Source: Mucilaginibacter sp. L294
Lineage (GTDB): Bacteria > Bacteroidota > Bacteroidia > Sphingobacteriales > Sphingobacteriaceae
Length of the DNA: 64,000 nt
NCBI RefSeq assembly: GCF_001636615.1
Contig: NZ_LGEK01000006.1
Span: forward strand, 1-64,000
Direction of reading: 5' to 3'
The notes beneath the pieces were generated by a model. That model was not told the DNA's origin. It did no database searches and saw nothing but the letters and a program-made list of their open reading frames with translations. This document shows, piece by piece, positions 37,140-46,558 of this stretch. The position numbers and the translations under genes were made by a program. Within the stretch, counting starts at the first letter, position 1; each line of letters starts with the position of its first letter.

Positions 37140-37339
37140 TGTTCAAAAAACGCGGCCAAAGGTCAGGGTGGGCGGATTATTATAGTGGTACACTTAGTAT
37201 GAGAAATGCCGATTCGCCAAATAGTATAATGGGTCTGTTTATCGGCGAATAGATTCTTCGCGCACTCAGGATGACAAACGGTTTTGCCTGTCGGGAGATT
37301 AACAGGAATTTGTTTAATTTTAGGTTTTAACAACCTATC

Positions 37340-38116
37340 ATGAGCAACTTTCTTTTCCAGGTACCGGCCATTGTTATTGCCGGTGTTATGTTTGTTTTGA
37401 TGATCAGCACTAACTATGCGGGTTATTATTTAAGAAAACTTAAGGACCCGGACCGGGCTACAGACGGCCTTGGGCCGGTAGAAGGATCGTTACTGGGTTT
37501 ACTGGCCCTGCTGCTTTCGTTTACGTTTAGCATGTCGGCAGGTAAAAGCGATAGCCGCAGGCAGGTAATTGTGCAGGAAGCCAATAATATTGGTACGGCC
37601 ATACTGCGGTGCGATCTTTACCCCGATAGCACGCGCCGGGCGCTTAAGGCCGATTTTGCCGCTTATGTAGAGGCGCGCATCAATTATTATAACGCCGGGA
37701 TTAATGAAACCGCTTTAAATAAAACCCTGCAGGATGCCGGGAACGTATCTGCCCGCATCTGGAAACGCGTAATGCTGTTATCGCAGGATAAGGACAACAC
37801 ACTGCGCTCGCAGCAAATGATACCCGCGCTGAACGATATGATGGATATTACCACCACCCGCGACGCCGAAAGGAACGCCCACGTGCCCGAATCTATTTTG
37901 TGGATGTTGTTTTTGCTTACCCTGGCCGGCAGCTTTGTTACCGGTTACGGTGCTAAGGATAAACATTTTAACCTGGTTATTGTACTGAGCTTTGCCCTCA
38001 TGACCTCGCTCACCATCTACCTCATCCTTGATCTTGACCGCCCAAGGCGCGGCATTATCAATATGGACCAAACGCATAACAAGATACTGGAATTGAGGGA
38101 ACTGACGAAGGAGTAA
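37340..38116 (+). CDS. DUF4239 (bestrophin-like) membrane protein
   Basis: A 258-residue inner-membrane protein with two N-terminal helices (about 6-28 and 48-66) and two C-terminal ones (about 188-208 and 212-230). They enclose a soluble helical region containing SDSRRQVIVQEANNIGTAIL, the signature stretch of DUF4239. The family is distantly likened to bestrophin channels but has no proven activity. It appears monocistronic. Confidence 0.82.
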   Translation: MSNFLFQVPAIVIAGVMFVLMISTNYAGYYLRKLKDPDRATDGLGPVEGSLLGLLALLLSFTFSMSAGKSDSRRQVIVQEANNIGTAILRCDLYPDSTRRALKADFAAYVEARINYYNAGINETALNKTLQDAGNVSARIWKRVMLLSQDKDNTLRSQQMIPALNDMMDITTTRDAERNAHVPESILWMLFLLTLAGSFVTGYGAKDKHFNLVIVLSFALMTSLTIYLILDLDRPRRGIINMDQTHNKILELRELTKE

Positions 38117-38198
38117 CCGGGTGTTCCCCCACGCGTTATTATCCCTGTTTCCGCCGTCGCGCGGGCGACGAGAGATTGCTGATAATGCAATGTTCGCC

Positions 38199-39791
38199 TT
38201 ACCAGCTGCTGCCTGCACCGCCACCACCCGAAGAGCCGCCGCTGCTTGAAGAGGATGAACTTGAAGATGAGGAGCTGCCTGAGGATGATGAACTGCTTGA
38301 GGATGTAGAAATTTTTGGAATAGTGTATGGTACCTTTTGATTGAAATTGCAATATGTACAAACAGATAGGGTGTAGCCGTTCCCCTCGTAAAATGTTGTT
38401 GCCCGTTTAACTATAGTGGTGCTTTTATACATCAGTGTTTTAAAGTGGCATTCGGGGCATTCCGTAGCCTTTGATTTCAGGTTGCTGTAATCCAGTATCA
38501 TTTTTTCATTACAGGCCTTACAGGTCCAAACATCATAATCAACAGAACCAAGTACCTCTTCGGCCACTTGCCCTTTAGATAAATAAGAATCGTCCTGCTC
38601 TTCATTCAGCCGCGCCATTACTTTAGAGCAGTTGCTGCAGGCAACCGGCGCGTCTCTCAATGCCTTTTGCCTGGCCTGGTACGCAATCCAGTAAAATTTA
38701 AAAAATGGATACGGAAAAACCCATAATGCCCACTCCATGTGGGCGTAATTATCCTGCCATTTCAAGTATTGCTCATGATTGGTTAACCCGCTTGCCGCCC
38801 TTGTAAGCCTGCGGTTAACGATCATATAATGGACCTGTACATATATTGTTAAAAATATGTACAGCACGATAGCCTCTCTCAGCTCTATCCAGGCAATAGG
38901 GAAGTACAGATTAAGCAAAATAACACCTGCAGTTGGTACAATAACCAGGAACCAAAAAACCGGGTTAGCGACAGGCTTTTTACCATTAACAACCAACCTG
39001 GCCGAAACAAATTTAGCCAGTGTATAATATATAATTAAAATAATGAGGCTTATTAAACTCCAGATACGCCCGGGTTGCTTATTATCCGGGGCGGGTGCAG
39101 TAACGGTATTTTGCGGCACGGCTTCGGCATAGGGCGCCACAATGTCCGACCCTGAAACGGTGGTATCTGTACTGCTTTGTTCTGTTTGAACAGGATCAGG
39201 CCGGGCAATTACCGGTGCCGGTGAACTGTTGGCAGCGGTACTATCCGGCGTTGCAGTTGTAGCCGGTGCGTTTTTCCCGTCGGTATGTAAAACGTTGATA
39301 ATGGCGTCAACACCGTTTTGTATGGCCAGGTCAAAATCACCTTTTTTGGCTGCAGGTATCATGTATTGCTGCTGTATGTTGTAGCAAGTTATATCCGGCA
39401 GCACACCTTCAAGCCCGTATCCGGTTTCAAACTCCATGCGTTTCTGGTCTTTTACCATCAGTATCAGCAGGCCGTTGTTTTTTTGCTGATCGCCTATTTT
39501 CCAATTATTAAAGAGCTGATGAGCGATATCTTTCGGTACATTTTCGCCGATGCTGTTTACAAACACTACATCGATGTGTGCAACTCCTGATTGATCCAGC
39601 GGGCCTAATTTGCCATTCAGTTCGGCCACTGTAGCTTCGGTAAATAACCCATCCGGGTTGCTTACATAGCTTTCATTTAAAGTTTTGGGGTCGGGAATGG
39701 AGCGGAGCAAGTCCTGCTTTACCTGAGGTGATTTGCAACCGAAAATTACCAGGCAAATGCTTAGCAATACAAAATGTTTTAGGTTTGGCAT
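38199..39791 (-). CDS. TPM domain lipoprotein with zinc-ribbon-like region and poly-Ser tail
   Basis: A 530-residue protein with lipoprotein signal (LVIFGCKSP, Cys near 19). A TPM/YgcG-type domain (about 35-175; GLLILMVKDQKRMEFETGYGLEG) and a Pro/Thr-rich linker precede two or three transmembrane helices (about 235-320). The cytosolic part has Cys pairs (CSNCSKV, CKACNEK, CPECH, CTYCNF) that look like zinc ribbons. It ends in about 35 residues of nearly pure Ser and Gly. TPM domains are linked to photosystem repair and membrane protein quality control. Confidence 0.82.
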   Translation of the reverse strand: MPNLKHFVLLSICLVIFGCKSPQVKQDLLRSIPDPKTLNESYVSNPDGLFTEATVAELNGKLGPLDQSGVAHIDVVFVNSIGENVPKDIAHQLFNNWKIGDQQKNNGLLILMVKDQKRMEFETGYGLEGVLPDITCYNIQQQYMIPAAKKGDFDLAIQNGVDAIINVLHTDGKNAPATTATPDSTAANSSPAPVIARPDPVQTEQSSTDTTVSGSDIVAPYAEAVPQNTVTAPAPDNKQPGRIWSLISLIILIIYYTLAKFVSARLVVNGKKPVANPVFWFLVIVPTAGVILLNLYFPIAWIELREAIVLYIFLTIYVQVHYMIVNRRLTRAASGLTNHEQYLKWQDNYAHMEWALWVFPYPFFKFYWIAYQARQKALRDAPVACSNCSKVMARLNEEQDDSYLSKGQVAEEVLGSVDYDVWTCKACNEKMILDYSNLKSKATECPECHFKTLMYKSTTIVKRATTFYEGNGYTLSVCTYCNFNQKVPYTIPKISTSSSSSSSSGSSSSSSSSSSSSGGSSGGGGAGSSW

Positions 39792-40108
39792 GTAACATCA
39801 ACAACAAAAGGGGGATAGTGTTTAATAGGAATAATATTATACTTTAACTATATAGCAGTTGTAACAATACCAACAATGGCCGGCAGAGAAAATGCGGAGC
39901 TATGCTGATTCCATACAGTTTTTCAAATATGCCAGCCGCTGCTTTACATTTTTTTGGAGGCCGCGTTAACGTATTTTTTGCCGGAGTAAACGGAAAGCGA
40001 AGCTGAGAAGAATCAGGGATCATCAGGTCGGCCTTTTTAAGAAAGTGTCCCCGGCAAGGCGGTTTTCGTAAATGTCTTTTCCGAAAATCTGATAGCTTCC
40101 ATAGGAAC
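39792..40108. other. Gene-free stretch between the TPM and corA genes
   Basis: I see no gene, strong hairpin or listed repeat here. A minus-strand frame crossing it (up to 40209) overlaps the end of corA and has no protein-like features. Confidence 0.5.
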
Positions 40109-41230
40109 TTACAACTTATTAAACCAACCCTTTTTCCAGAAGGTAAACAAAAGTAAAAAACCGACCAGGAACATCCCGATAAGAGTGTACACGTAACCAT
40201 GCCGTGCATAAAGCTCGGGCATATTATCAGGTATAACGTGCCCGTGGATATCCTCCCTGCTAAAATTCATCCCGTAAATACCGGCAATAAAGGTTAGGGG
40301 GATAAATATTACGGAGATGATGGTCAGCACCTTCATGATCTCGTTCATGCGGTTGCTCACCATGCTCAGGTACAGGTCAATAATGCTGCTGGTAACCTCT
40401 TTGTAGCTTTCTACCATATCCATCGCCTGGATGCAATGGTCGTAAGCATCGCGTAAAAACAGCTTGGTATCTTTGGTTATTTCGGGGCTTTCGCTGCGAA
40501 TCATGTCATTTATCTTATCGCGCTCTGGCCAGCAGGCACGGCGGATGGTGATCAGTGTACGCTTTAGCTGCTGCGCATCAAACATGATACTTTTATCGGG
40601 GCTTTGGTAAAGCTTATCTTCCGTCTGGTCTATCATATCGCCCAGTTGGGATAACAGCACAAAGTAATTATCCAGTATGGTATCAGTAAGGGCATAAAAT
40701 ATGTAACCCGGCCCGCCGGTGCGTATAGTGCCTTTGCCGGCCTTTAAACGCGCAATAACTACTTCAAAGTAATCAAAATGGCTTTCCTCAAAGCTAATAA
40801 CGATGTTGTCTTTTACAATGCCGCTAAACTGGCAGTTTACCAGTTCGTTTTCTTTGTTAAAATATAAAACGCGGCTGGTGCCAAACACATAACCCTCGTA
40901 CTCATCAAACTTGGGGCGCTGATGGGTGTTCACAACATCCTCTAAAACCAGTTGATTTATACCCAAAAAGGTGCCAATGTCTTCTATCAGCTGGGCGTCG
41001 CCAAGTCCGTTTATCTTTATCCAGTGGGTGTGGTCGGTACATTTGGCAATTTGCTGGGTAATGGTTTTCATGTCCTTACCCTTGCTGGTTTGCAGGTCGG
41101 TTTCGTTGAACGAAAAGATGGTTATTTGCGGCGGCAGGGCATCCTCAGGAATGATGATAGAGCCGGGGCGTGCACCCACATTTATATGGTGTTTATGTTT
41201 TTTATACTTTACACGCTTATAAGTTGCCAT
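40109..41230 (-). CDS. corA: Magnesium/cobalt transporter CorA
   Basis: This 373-residue pentameric divalent-cation channel has a large cytosolic N-terminal funnel and two C-terminal helices. The selectivity motif GMN lies at 320-322 (AGIYGMNFSRED), and VTSSIIDLYLSMVSNRMNEI is the long stalk helix. The length is typical. The start codon overlaps the wbqC stop by one base, so the two are translationally coupled on the minus strand. Confidence 0.95.
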   Translation of the reverse strand: MATYKRVKYKKHKHHINVGARPGSIIIPEDALPPQITIFSFNETDLQTSKGKDMKTITQQIAKCTDHTHWIKINGLGDAQLIEDIGTFLGINQLVLEDVVNTHQRPKFDEYEGYVFGTSRVLYFNKENELVNCQFSGIVKDNIVISFEESHFDYFEVVIARLKAGKGTIRTGGPGYIFYALTDTILDNYFVLLSQLGDMIDQTEDKLYQSPDKSIMFDAQQLKRTLITIRRACWPERDKINDMIRSESPEITKDTKLFLRDAYDHCIQAMDMVESYKEVTSSIIDLYLSMVSNRMNEIMKVLTIISVIFIPLTFIAGIYGMNFSREDIHGHVIPDNMPELYARHGYVYTLIGMFLVGFLLLFTFWKKGWFNKL

Positions 41231-41841
41231 TACAAATAATTTACGGCCTGCGGCCCCTGGTTAAATAACAGATCTACGATGCTCAGGTTGGTTAAAAAAC
41301 CTTCGCGCTCTTCAAAAACCTGAAAGTAAGGCTTTTGTTGTGCATCGGGCATATTTTTAGCGCTAAAGGCGTTACGCAGGTCGGTTAAATTAGGGTAGGC
41401 GGCCTCGTAGGTATCGGTAAAGGTGATCTCCTGCTTAAATTTTAACAGGCGGAACAACAACTCCAGCAATTGCGTGTTATAATCAAGCAGAAAGGTTGGT
41501 TGCTTTTCGTAGAACGGCGCAAAATCATCCTCGTAATACTCAAAATAAGCCGAGCGGCGGTAGCAGGTTTGTAAACCCATCCAGTGCGCGCGCTGCCACC
41601 TAAAATCATAGCTTATCCTAACGTCTTTTGTTTTTGTGTGGTTTTTTGAACCCTTTACAATAGGCACGGTAAGCGTTTGCACACCATCGGGCGAGTAGAT
41701 GTTTGCCCGGTTACGATAGGTTTGTTTTGGGAAATGTTCCGCCTGTTCAAACACCACATCCGGCTTAAAAGCAATAAGCTTTGTAAAATAATCTACCGGT
41801 GGCAGGTAAAACATAGGTAAAACAGCTCCGTTCTCAATCAT
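41230..41841 (-). CDS. WbqC family protein
   Basis: A 203-residue protein of the WbqC-like family. It contains EHFPKQTYRNRANIYSPDG, TVPIVKGSKNHTKTKD and WQRAHWMGLQTCYRRSAYFEYY, the conserved core. In O-antigen loci WbqC-like proteins are presumed to act on sugars, but the widespread Bacteroidota versions have no proven reaction. It lies divergent to, and 11 bases from, the acyltransferase gene, so both share one short promoter region. Confidence 0.87.
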   Translation of the reverse strand: MIENGAVLPMFYLPPVDYFTKLIAFKPDVVFEQAEHFPKQTYRNRANIYSPDGVQTLTVPIVKGSKNHTKTKDVRISYDFRWQRAHWMGLQTCYRRSAYFEYYEDDFAPFYEKQPTFLLDYNTQLLELLFRLLKFKQEITFTDTYEAAYPNLTDLRNAFSAKNMPDAQQKPYFQVFEEREGFLTNLSIVDLLFNQGPQAVNYL

Positions 41842-41852
41842 ATATATTTTTT

Positions 41853-42761
41853 ATGTTTGTGGCAAAATTGGGAAAAATGTTAAGAAAAGCGGCTTTAAAT
41901 ACGGGTATATTTTTTTTATACCTGGTATCGCTATTGCCGTTTTGGTTTTTATACGGCGTAGCCGACGTTATCTTCCTGTTTTTGTACTACATTATCCGCT
42001 ACCGGCGCGATGTGGTGAGCACAAACCTGAAGAACTCGTTCCCGGAAAGGAGCGAGGCCGAACGCAAGCAGATCGAGCGCCGTTATTACCGCTACATGGC
42101 CGACCTGATGGTGGAAACGATTAAGATGATAACGGTGAGTGAAAAATCGCTTCGTAAGCGCATGAAACCCACCAACCCCGAACTGGTTGACCATTATTTT
42201 AAACAGGGCCGCAGCATTATTGCCGCCGCCGGGCATTATTGTAACTGGGAGATGGCAGCGCTGGCATTTGGGTTACTCACTACCGAAAAACGTATTATTG
42301 TTTACAAACCCCAAAGCAACGAGGTTTTTAACGATATGTTTAACCGGGTAAGGGCACGCTTTGGTGCTATACTGGTGGCCATGAAACAAACATTGCGCAC
42401 CATGATAGCGTTAAAAAACGACCTGACGTTTAGTGTACTGGTAAGCGACCAAACACCAAACATGCACGAGATAAACTATTTCACCAATTTTTTGAACCAG
42501 CCCACCGCGGTGTTCCTGGGGATTGAGAAGCTGGCCAAACTGATTGATGCAGCAGTGATATTTTACCGGATAGACCGGGTTAAGCGCGGGTACTATACTT
42601 ATACCTTAGTACCGCTGATTGAACGGCCAAAAGAAACTACGGGGCATGAGATAACCGAGGCGCATGTGCATTACCTCGAAAAAATGATACAGGAAAACCC
42701 GCAATACTGGCTTTGGAGCCACCGCAGATGGAAGTATAAGCCCGAGGATTTTAACAAATGA
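41853..42761 (+). CDS. Lipid A biosynthesis (lysophospholipid) acyltransferase, LpxL/HtrB family
   Basis: This 302-residue membrane-anchored acyltransferase has an N-terminal hydrophobic helix (about 18-45) followed by the catalytic region. The active-site motif is HYCNWE (His in AAGHYCNWEM), VSDQTPN is the second block, and the C-terminus is WLWSHRRWKYKPEDF, typical for the family. It adds secondary acyl chains to lipid A or an aminolipid. The gene overlaps the glycosyltransferase by four bases. Confidence 0.9.
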   Translation: MFVAKLGKMLRKAALNTGIFFLYLVSLLPFWFLYGVADVIFLFLYYIIRYRRDVVSTNLKNSFPERSEAERKQIERRYYRYMADLMVETIKMITVSEKSLRKRMKPTNPELVDHYFKQGRSIIAAAGHYCNWEMAALAFGLLTTEKRIIVYKPQSNEVFNDMFNRVRARFGAILVAMKQTLRTMIALKNDLTFSVLVSDQTPNMHEINYFTNFLNQPTAVFLGIEKLAKLIDAAVIFYRIDRVKRGYYTYTLVPLIERPKETTGHEITEAHVHYLEKMIQENPQYWLWSHRRWKYKPEDFNK

Positions 42762-43798
42762 TGAACACACCCAAGGTAGCCGTAGTAATATTAAACTGGA
42801 ACGGCGTTAAATACCTCCGCGATTTTTTGCCATACGTACTGGCCTCTACCTGGCCCAACCTGGATATTGTGGTAGGCGATAACGCCTCGTCAGACGGTTC
42901 GGTTGCTTTTTTGCGGGAGCATTACCCATCCATAAGGATCATTGAAAATAACGACAATTATGGCTTTACCGGTGGTTACAACCGTGTGCTGGCACAGGTG
43001 CAGGCCGATTACTACATCCTGCTAAACTCAGACGTAGAAGTACAACCCAACTGGATTGAACCCGTTATAGCGCTAATGGAAAGCGATGAGCTGATAGCCG
43101 CCGCTGCCCCAAAGATAAAAGCCTATCATAACCAAACCTACTTTGAGCACGCAGGGGCCGCTGGTGGCTTTATTGATAAATTTGGCTACCCTTTTTGCCG
43201 TGGCCGGATATTTTACGATATAGAGGAGGATAAAGGCCAATACGAGCAAGCGGGCGAGGTGTTCTGGGCATCGGGTGCGGCCATGTTCATTAAAAAGCAT
43301 CTTTGGGACTTAGCGGGCGGGTTTGACGAAACCTTTTTTGCCCACATGGAAGAGATTGACCTGTGCTGGCGCTTAAAAAATATGGGCTACAAGGTGATGT
43401 ACTGCCCGCAATCGGTAGTGTACCACGTTGGTGGCGGCACGCTTAACGCCGAAAACCCTTTTAAAACATACCTTAACTTCCGTAATAACCTGTTGCTATT
43501 AAAAAACAACTTGCCGTTTTGGCGGGCGGTTTGGGTGATCGGTCTTCGTTTTTGGATGGATCTGCTGGCATTGCTGCGCTTTTTGATGGAAGGTAAGCGT
43601 AAGGATGCCTGGGCGATCAGTCGCGCGCACCAAAACTTTGTAAGGCGGTTATTTAAACCAAAGTTTAAAAATAAAAACGCAACAGGTATTAAGCCCATGT
43701 TGCCATTAACAGGTACTTACTCGCGCAGCATTGTGTGGGATTTCTTTGTTGATAAGAAGACAAAGTTTACCGACCTGGTTGAGAAGGACCTGCATTAA
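42758..43798 (+). CDS. Glycosyltransferase family 2
   Basis: A 346-residue GT-A enzyme. The nucleotide-sugar part opens VAVVILNWNGVKYLRDFLP and contains VGDNASSDGS and LLNSDVEV as the DxD-like site. A later EEIDLCWRLKNMGYKVMYCP block is typical of rhamnosyl/O-antigen-type GT2 enzymes. It may decorate the envelope glycan together with the coupled acyltransferase. The sugar donor is unknown. Confidence 0.92.
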   Translation: MMNTPKVAVVILNWNGVKYLRDFLPYVLASTWPNLDIVVGDNASSDGSVAFLREHYPSIRIIENNDNYGFTGGYNRVLAQVQADYYILLNSDVEVQPNWIEPVIALMESDELIAAAAPKIKAYHNQTYFEHAGAAGGFIDKFGYPFCRGRIFYDIEEDKGQYEQAGEVFWASGAAMFIKKHLWDLAGGFDETFFAHMEEIDLCWRLKNMGYKVMYCPQSVVYHVGGGTLNAENPFKTYLNFRNNLLLLKNNLPFWRAVWVIGLRFWMDLLALLRFLMEGKRKDAWAISRAHQNFVRRLFKPKFKNKNATGIKPMLPLTGTYSRSIVWDFFVDKKTKFTDLVEKDLH

Positions 43799-43810
43799 AT
43801 ATTCCCCCCA

Positions 43811-43898
43811 TTGTTGGTGTCCTCACCAACAATTTTTATGCGGTTCGAAATTGCAAGTTCTCAATACGTAGCGGCTTTCTGGTGAGGACACCAGAAAG
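43811..43898. repeat. Two hairpins sharing an inverted GGTGTCCTCACC core
   Basis: TTGTTGGTG-TCCT-CACCAACAA (43811-43832) and CTTTCTGGTG-AGGA-CACCAGAAAG (43875-43898) are perfect hairpins of 9 and 10 bp. Their cores GGTGTCCTCACC and GGTGAGGACACC are reverse complements, so the pair forms both local hairpins and a larger inverted repeat. They lie in the convergent gap before mscS and could end both transcripts. Confidence 0.75.
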
Positions 43899-43919
43899 AA
43901 AGGGAATTTATTTGATATT

Positions 43920-46481
43920 TTACTGATCAGGCGCTATAGGCCCTGCGCCCGCATCGGGCAGATCGGTATCGGTAGTATCGGTAAGCGGTGTATCTGTTTC
44001 TTCTGCAGATGCTTTTTTCTTCTTCTTTTTAAAAAGTTCCTGTTGTTCGCTGGTTAACCTTAAATGCAGGTCGCGCTGCGGGAATGGGATCTCGATACCT
44101 TCCTTATCAAAGGTGGCGTAGATATCTGTGAGTACATTACTCTTTAACGACAACCATGTACCGATATCATCCGCCCAGAACAGCAGCCTGAAATCGACCG
44201 AGTTTTCATTCAAATTATGCACAAATACCAGTGGGGCCGGGTTATCCATGATCTCCTCCCGGTTGGATAGCAGGTTGGTCAATATAGTTTTCACCCTGTT
44301 GATATCAGACCCATATGCCACGCCGATGATCAGTTCAATGCGGCGGTTATTGTTGCTCAGTGTCCAGTTGATCACGTGATGCGATATCAGGTCGCCGTTA
44401 GGGATAATTACTTCAGAACCATCGCTTGTAGCGATCTTGCTCGATCGGATGCCTATTTCCATGATCGTGCCCGAGCGGTTATCCACCTCAATAATATCGC
44501 CTATTTGGATAGGTTTCTCAAAAGCCAGTATTAAACCCGATACCAGGTTGTTTACAATATTCTGCAGGCCAAAACCAATACCTATACCAAAAGCACTTAT
44601 AATAATGGTGATCTTATCGAGCGGGAAACCGGAAGCCGCAATGGCCAGCAAAAAGCCTACAGCAAAAACCCCTAATTTAATAAGCAGGGTAGAGGTGCGG
44701 TTCTTCTTTTTCAGTACATCAATATCATTAGCGTGTTTGCCGGCCACCTCATACAGGTAGCTGATTATCCTTGCCGCTACCGATGATAACCATATCACCG
44801 CGATGAAAATGATAATGCTTTGAAATGTAAAACTGGTTTTGGTGCCGCCAAGGCTGCGGCTATCTGTCAGGAATTTCCCTAAACCATCAAATACAGCATC
44901 CTCCACGCTTAAGTTTTGGAAAAGCATAATTAGCCACAACACACTTGCCATGATGGTTAGAATGCTCCTGAACTTGTTTTGCAGTAGTTTAAAATCAATA
45001 AACGAGCTTATACCGGTGCTATTTTTATTGGCCTCCAGTTGCAGGAACAGGCTTTGCATAATTATTTGTACCAGGTAATACATACCCAATGCCAGCCACA
45101 GGTTGTATATGGCTGTAACCCCAATTATTTTTGATAGCGTAACCCTGCCAAAAACATTGAGTATAAAAGCGAAACCCTGCAACCCAATAAATACTTTAAG
45201 GATGATCCGGGTATAGGGCAGGTAATCCTCCGGTGCTTTTTTAACTTCTTTGTAAAAACGGTAGCTTACTATTGTTGCAATAAGCGCCAGTATCAATACA
45301 ATAACCCTATCGGTGTTTGATACCTCTACAAACAGGTTGCTAAAGCTATAAACCAATGCCAGGCCGAACAGTATACGCAGGTAATTGAACAATTTTTGCG
45401 GGCAGGTTTTTTTAACCAGGTAAAGTATGGCGAATATTAACACAAGGAAAAACAGCTCGAGCACAATAACCGGCGGATGGTCATAAAAATTGGGGACTAT
45501 AGCAAAAGCCACAATTACAGCCGATGTGATAGGGTAAAGAGATACATATTTGGCGTGACTAAATACACTTTTTGGGTCTTCTTTTATCCTTACTACTTTG
45601 CGCCTGTTGGTATAGATCCAGCTAAAGAACAGCACTAAAATAAGCAGGCCGGTGAAATGGATGAGTGGGTCGCGGGTTAAAAAAAACGTGAACAGCTTGG
45701 TGTTCATGCTGGTGGTTTTGGCAAGCGCAGTGCTAAAGGTGCTCTGCGTATTCTTATCCATTTCCCAGATGCTGTTATCCTCGTCGCTCAGCGCCTGGAT
45801 GCTGAACTCGCGGATCTTGATATCTATCTGGTCTTTCAGATCTAACAGCGATATGTAAACCGACGAGATGCGGTTTTGCAATAAACCAATTTTAAGTAAA
45901 AGCTTTTTATTGGTGGTATCCAGCCGTTGATGCTTGCTCTCTAAAGCTAACTTTTGTTCAAAATAGGTATTGCGCAAGCTGCTGTCGGATGGGATTATCT
46001 TTAACGACGAATCTTTATCCATTGATGCCAACTCGTTTTGGTTTTGCACCAGTTTGGTGTTTATATCGGCCAGTTTATCCTGCCATAGGTCCAGCTGGTC
46101 ATCACTGCGAGTCAGGATATCGCGGATAGCATATAGGTATCGTAATGTACTTGACCGGTCATCATCTATCAGTTTTTTGATCAGGCTGATGCGGCTCTCG
46201 AAAGAGGGAAGTTTTTGGCTGATATCAACCGTATCAACATTACGCGACAGGCTGGTTTTTATCTGGTTAAAAGATGAGGTATAGTACTCAACCTTTTGCA
46301 GCAGATTATTGATGGATGTGTCGGATTTTTTGAAGGTGCGCATCATCGAATCGCGGCGCAGGATTGCGTGGCGCAGCGAATCGCGTACCGATTGTTTCCG
46401 TTTGGTTTGCGCAAACCCATCGGCCATAAATAAAGTAAGTATGAACAGGAGTAGGGGGGCTATTTTAAATACTTTATACAT
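43920..46481 (-). CDS. Mechanosensitive ion channel, large MscS/MscK type
   Basis: This 853-residue protein has a signal peptide (ending DGFAQ) and a long periplasmic, coiled-coil-rich region (about 25-255). About ten transmembrane helices follow, then the MscS pore and beta domain (about 600-820). The pore helix and following strand read FGIGIGFGLQNIVNNLVSG and FEKPIQIGDIIEVD. The end is low-complexity, with a poly-Lys stretch. It releases solutes on hypo-osmotic shock. The size fits the MscK/YbiO-like class. Confidence 0.92.
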   Translation of the reverse strand: MYKVFKIAPLLLFILTLFMADGFAQTKRKQSVRDSLRHAILRRDSMMRTFKKSDTSINNLLQKVEYYTSSFNQIKTSLSRNVDTVDISQKLPSFESRISLIKKLIDDDRSSTLRYLYAIRDILTRSDDQLDLWQDKLADINTKLVQNQNELASMDKDSSLKIIPSDSSLRNTYFEQKLALESKHQRLDTTNKKLLLKIGLLQNRISSVYISLLDLKDQIDIKIREFSIQALSDEDNSIWEMDKNTQSTFSTALAKTTSMNTKLFTFFLTRDPLIHFTGLLILVLFFSWIYTNRRKVVRIKEDPKSVFSHAKYVSLYPITSAVIVAFAIVPNFYDHPPVIVLELFFLVLIFAILYLVKKTCPQKLFNYLRILFGLALVYSFSNLFVEVSNTDRVIVLILALIATIVSYRFYKEVKKAPEDYLPYTRIILKVFIGLQGFAFILNVFGRVTLSKIIGVTAIYNLWLALGMYYLVQIIMQSLFLQLEANKNSTGISSFIDFKLLQNKFRSILTIMASVLWLIMLFQNLSVEDAVFDGLGKFLTDSRSLGGTKTSFTFQSIIIFIAVIWLSSVAARIISYLYEVAGKHANDIDVLKKKNRTSTLLIKLGVFAVGFLLAIAASGFPLDKITIIISAFGIGIGFGLQNIVNNLVSGLILAFEKPIQIGDIIEVDNRSGTIMEIGIRSSKIATSDGSEVIIPNGDLISHHVINWTLSNNNRRIELIIGVAYGSDINRVKTILTNLLSNREEIMDNPAPLVFVHNLNENSVDFRLLFWADDIGTWLSLKSNVLTDIYATFDKEGIEIPFPQRDLHLRLTSEQQELFKKKKKKASAEETDTPLTDTTDTDLPDAGAGPIAPDQ

Positions 46482-46500
46482 GTTGATGATTTCGAATGTC

Positions 46501-46521
46501 GAATGTTCAATTTCGAATTTA
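46501..46521. repeat. Short dispersed repeat GAATGTTCAATTTCGAATTT, intergenic copy
   Basis: This 21-base stretch lies between mscS and aroQ. It recurs with one mismatch at 48380-48400 inside the prmC coding sequence. The neighbouring TTTAGGATTTAGGTTTTAGT is a second AT-rich repeat style seen near 35370. Confidence 0.65.
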
Positions 46522-46558
46522 AACCCTTATTTAGGATTTAGGTTTTAGTATTTAGAAT

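Larger units (their letters stand above)
36785..37339. other. Repeat-filled intergenic region, no gene seen
   Basis: These 555 bases hold three repeat families: a long GTCATTTCGAAC inverted repeat (36936-37100), the perfect palindrome at 37111-37139, and a half copy of the TTGTCATGCTGAAC family (37243-37278). No reading frame with protein-like composition was found. Confidence 0.6.

Noticed and set aside
39844..40209. Minus-strand frame of 121 codons overlapping corA
   Set aside because: It overlaps the conserved C-terminus of CorA by 100 bases in another frame and shows no family resemblance.
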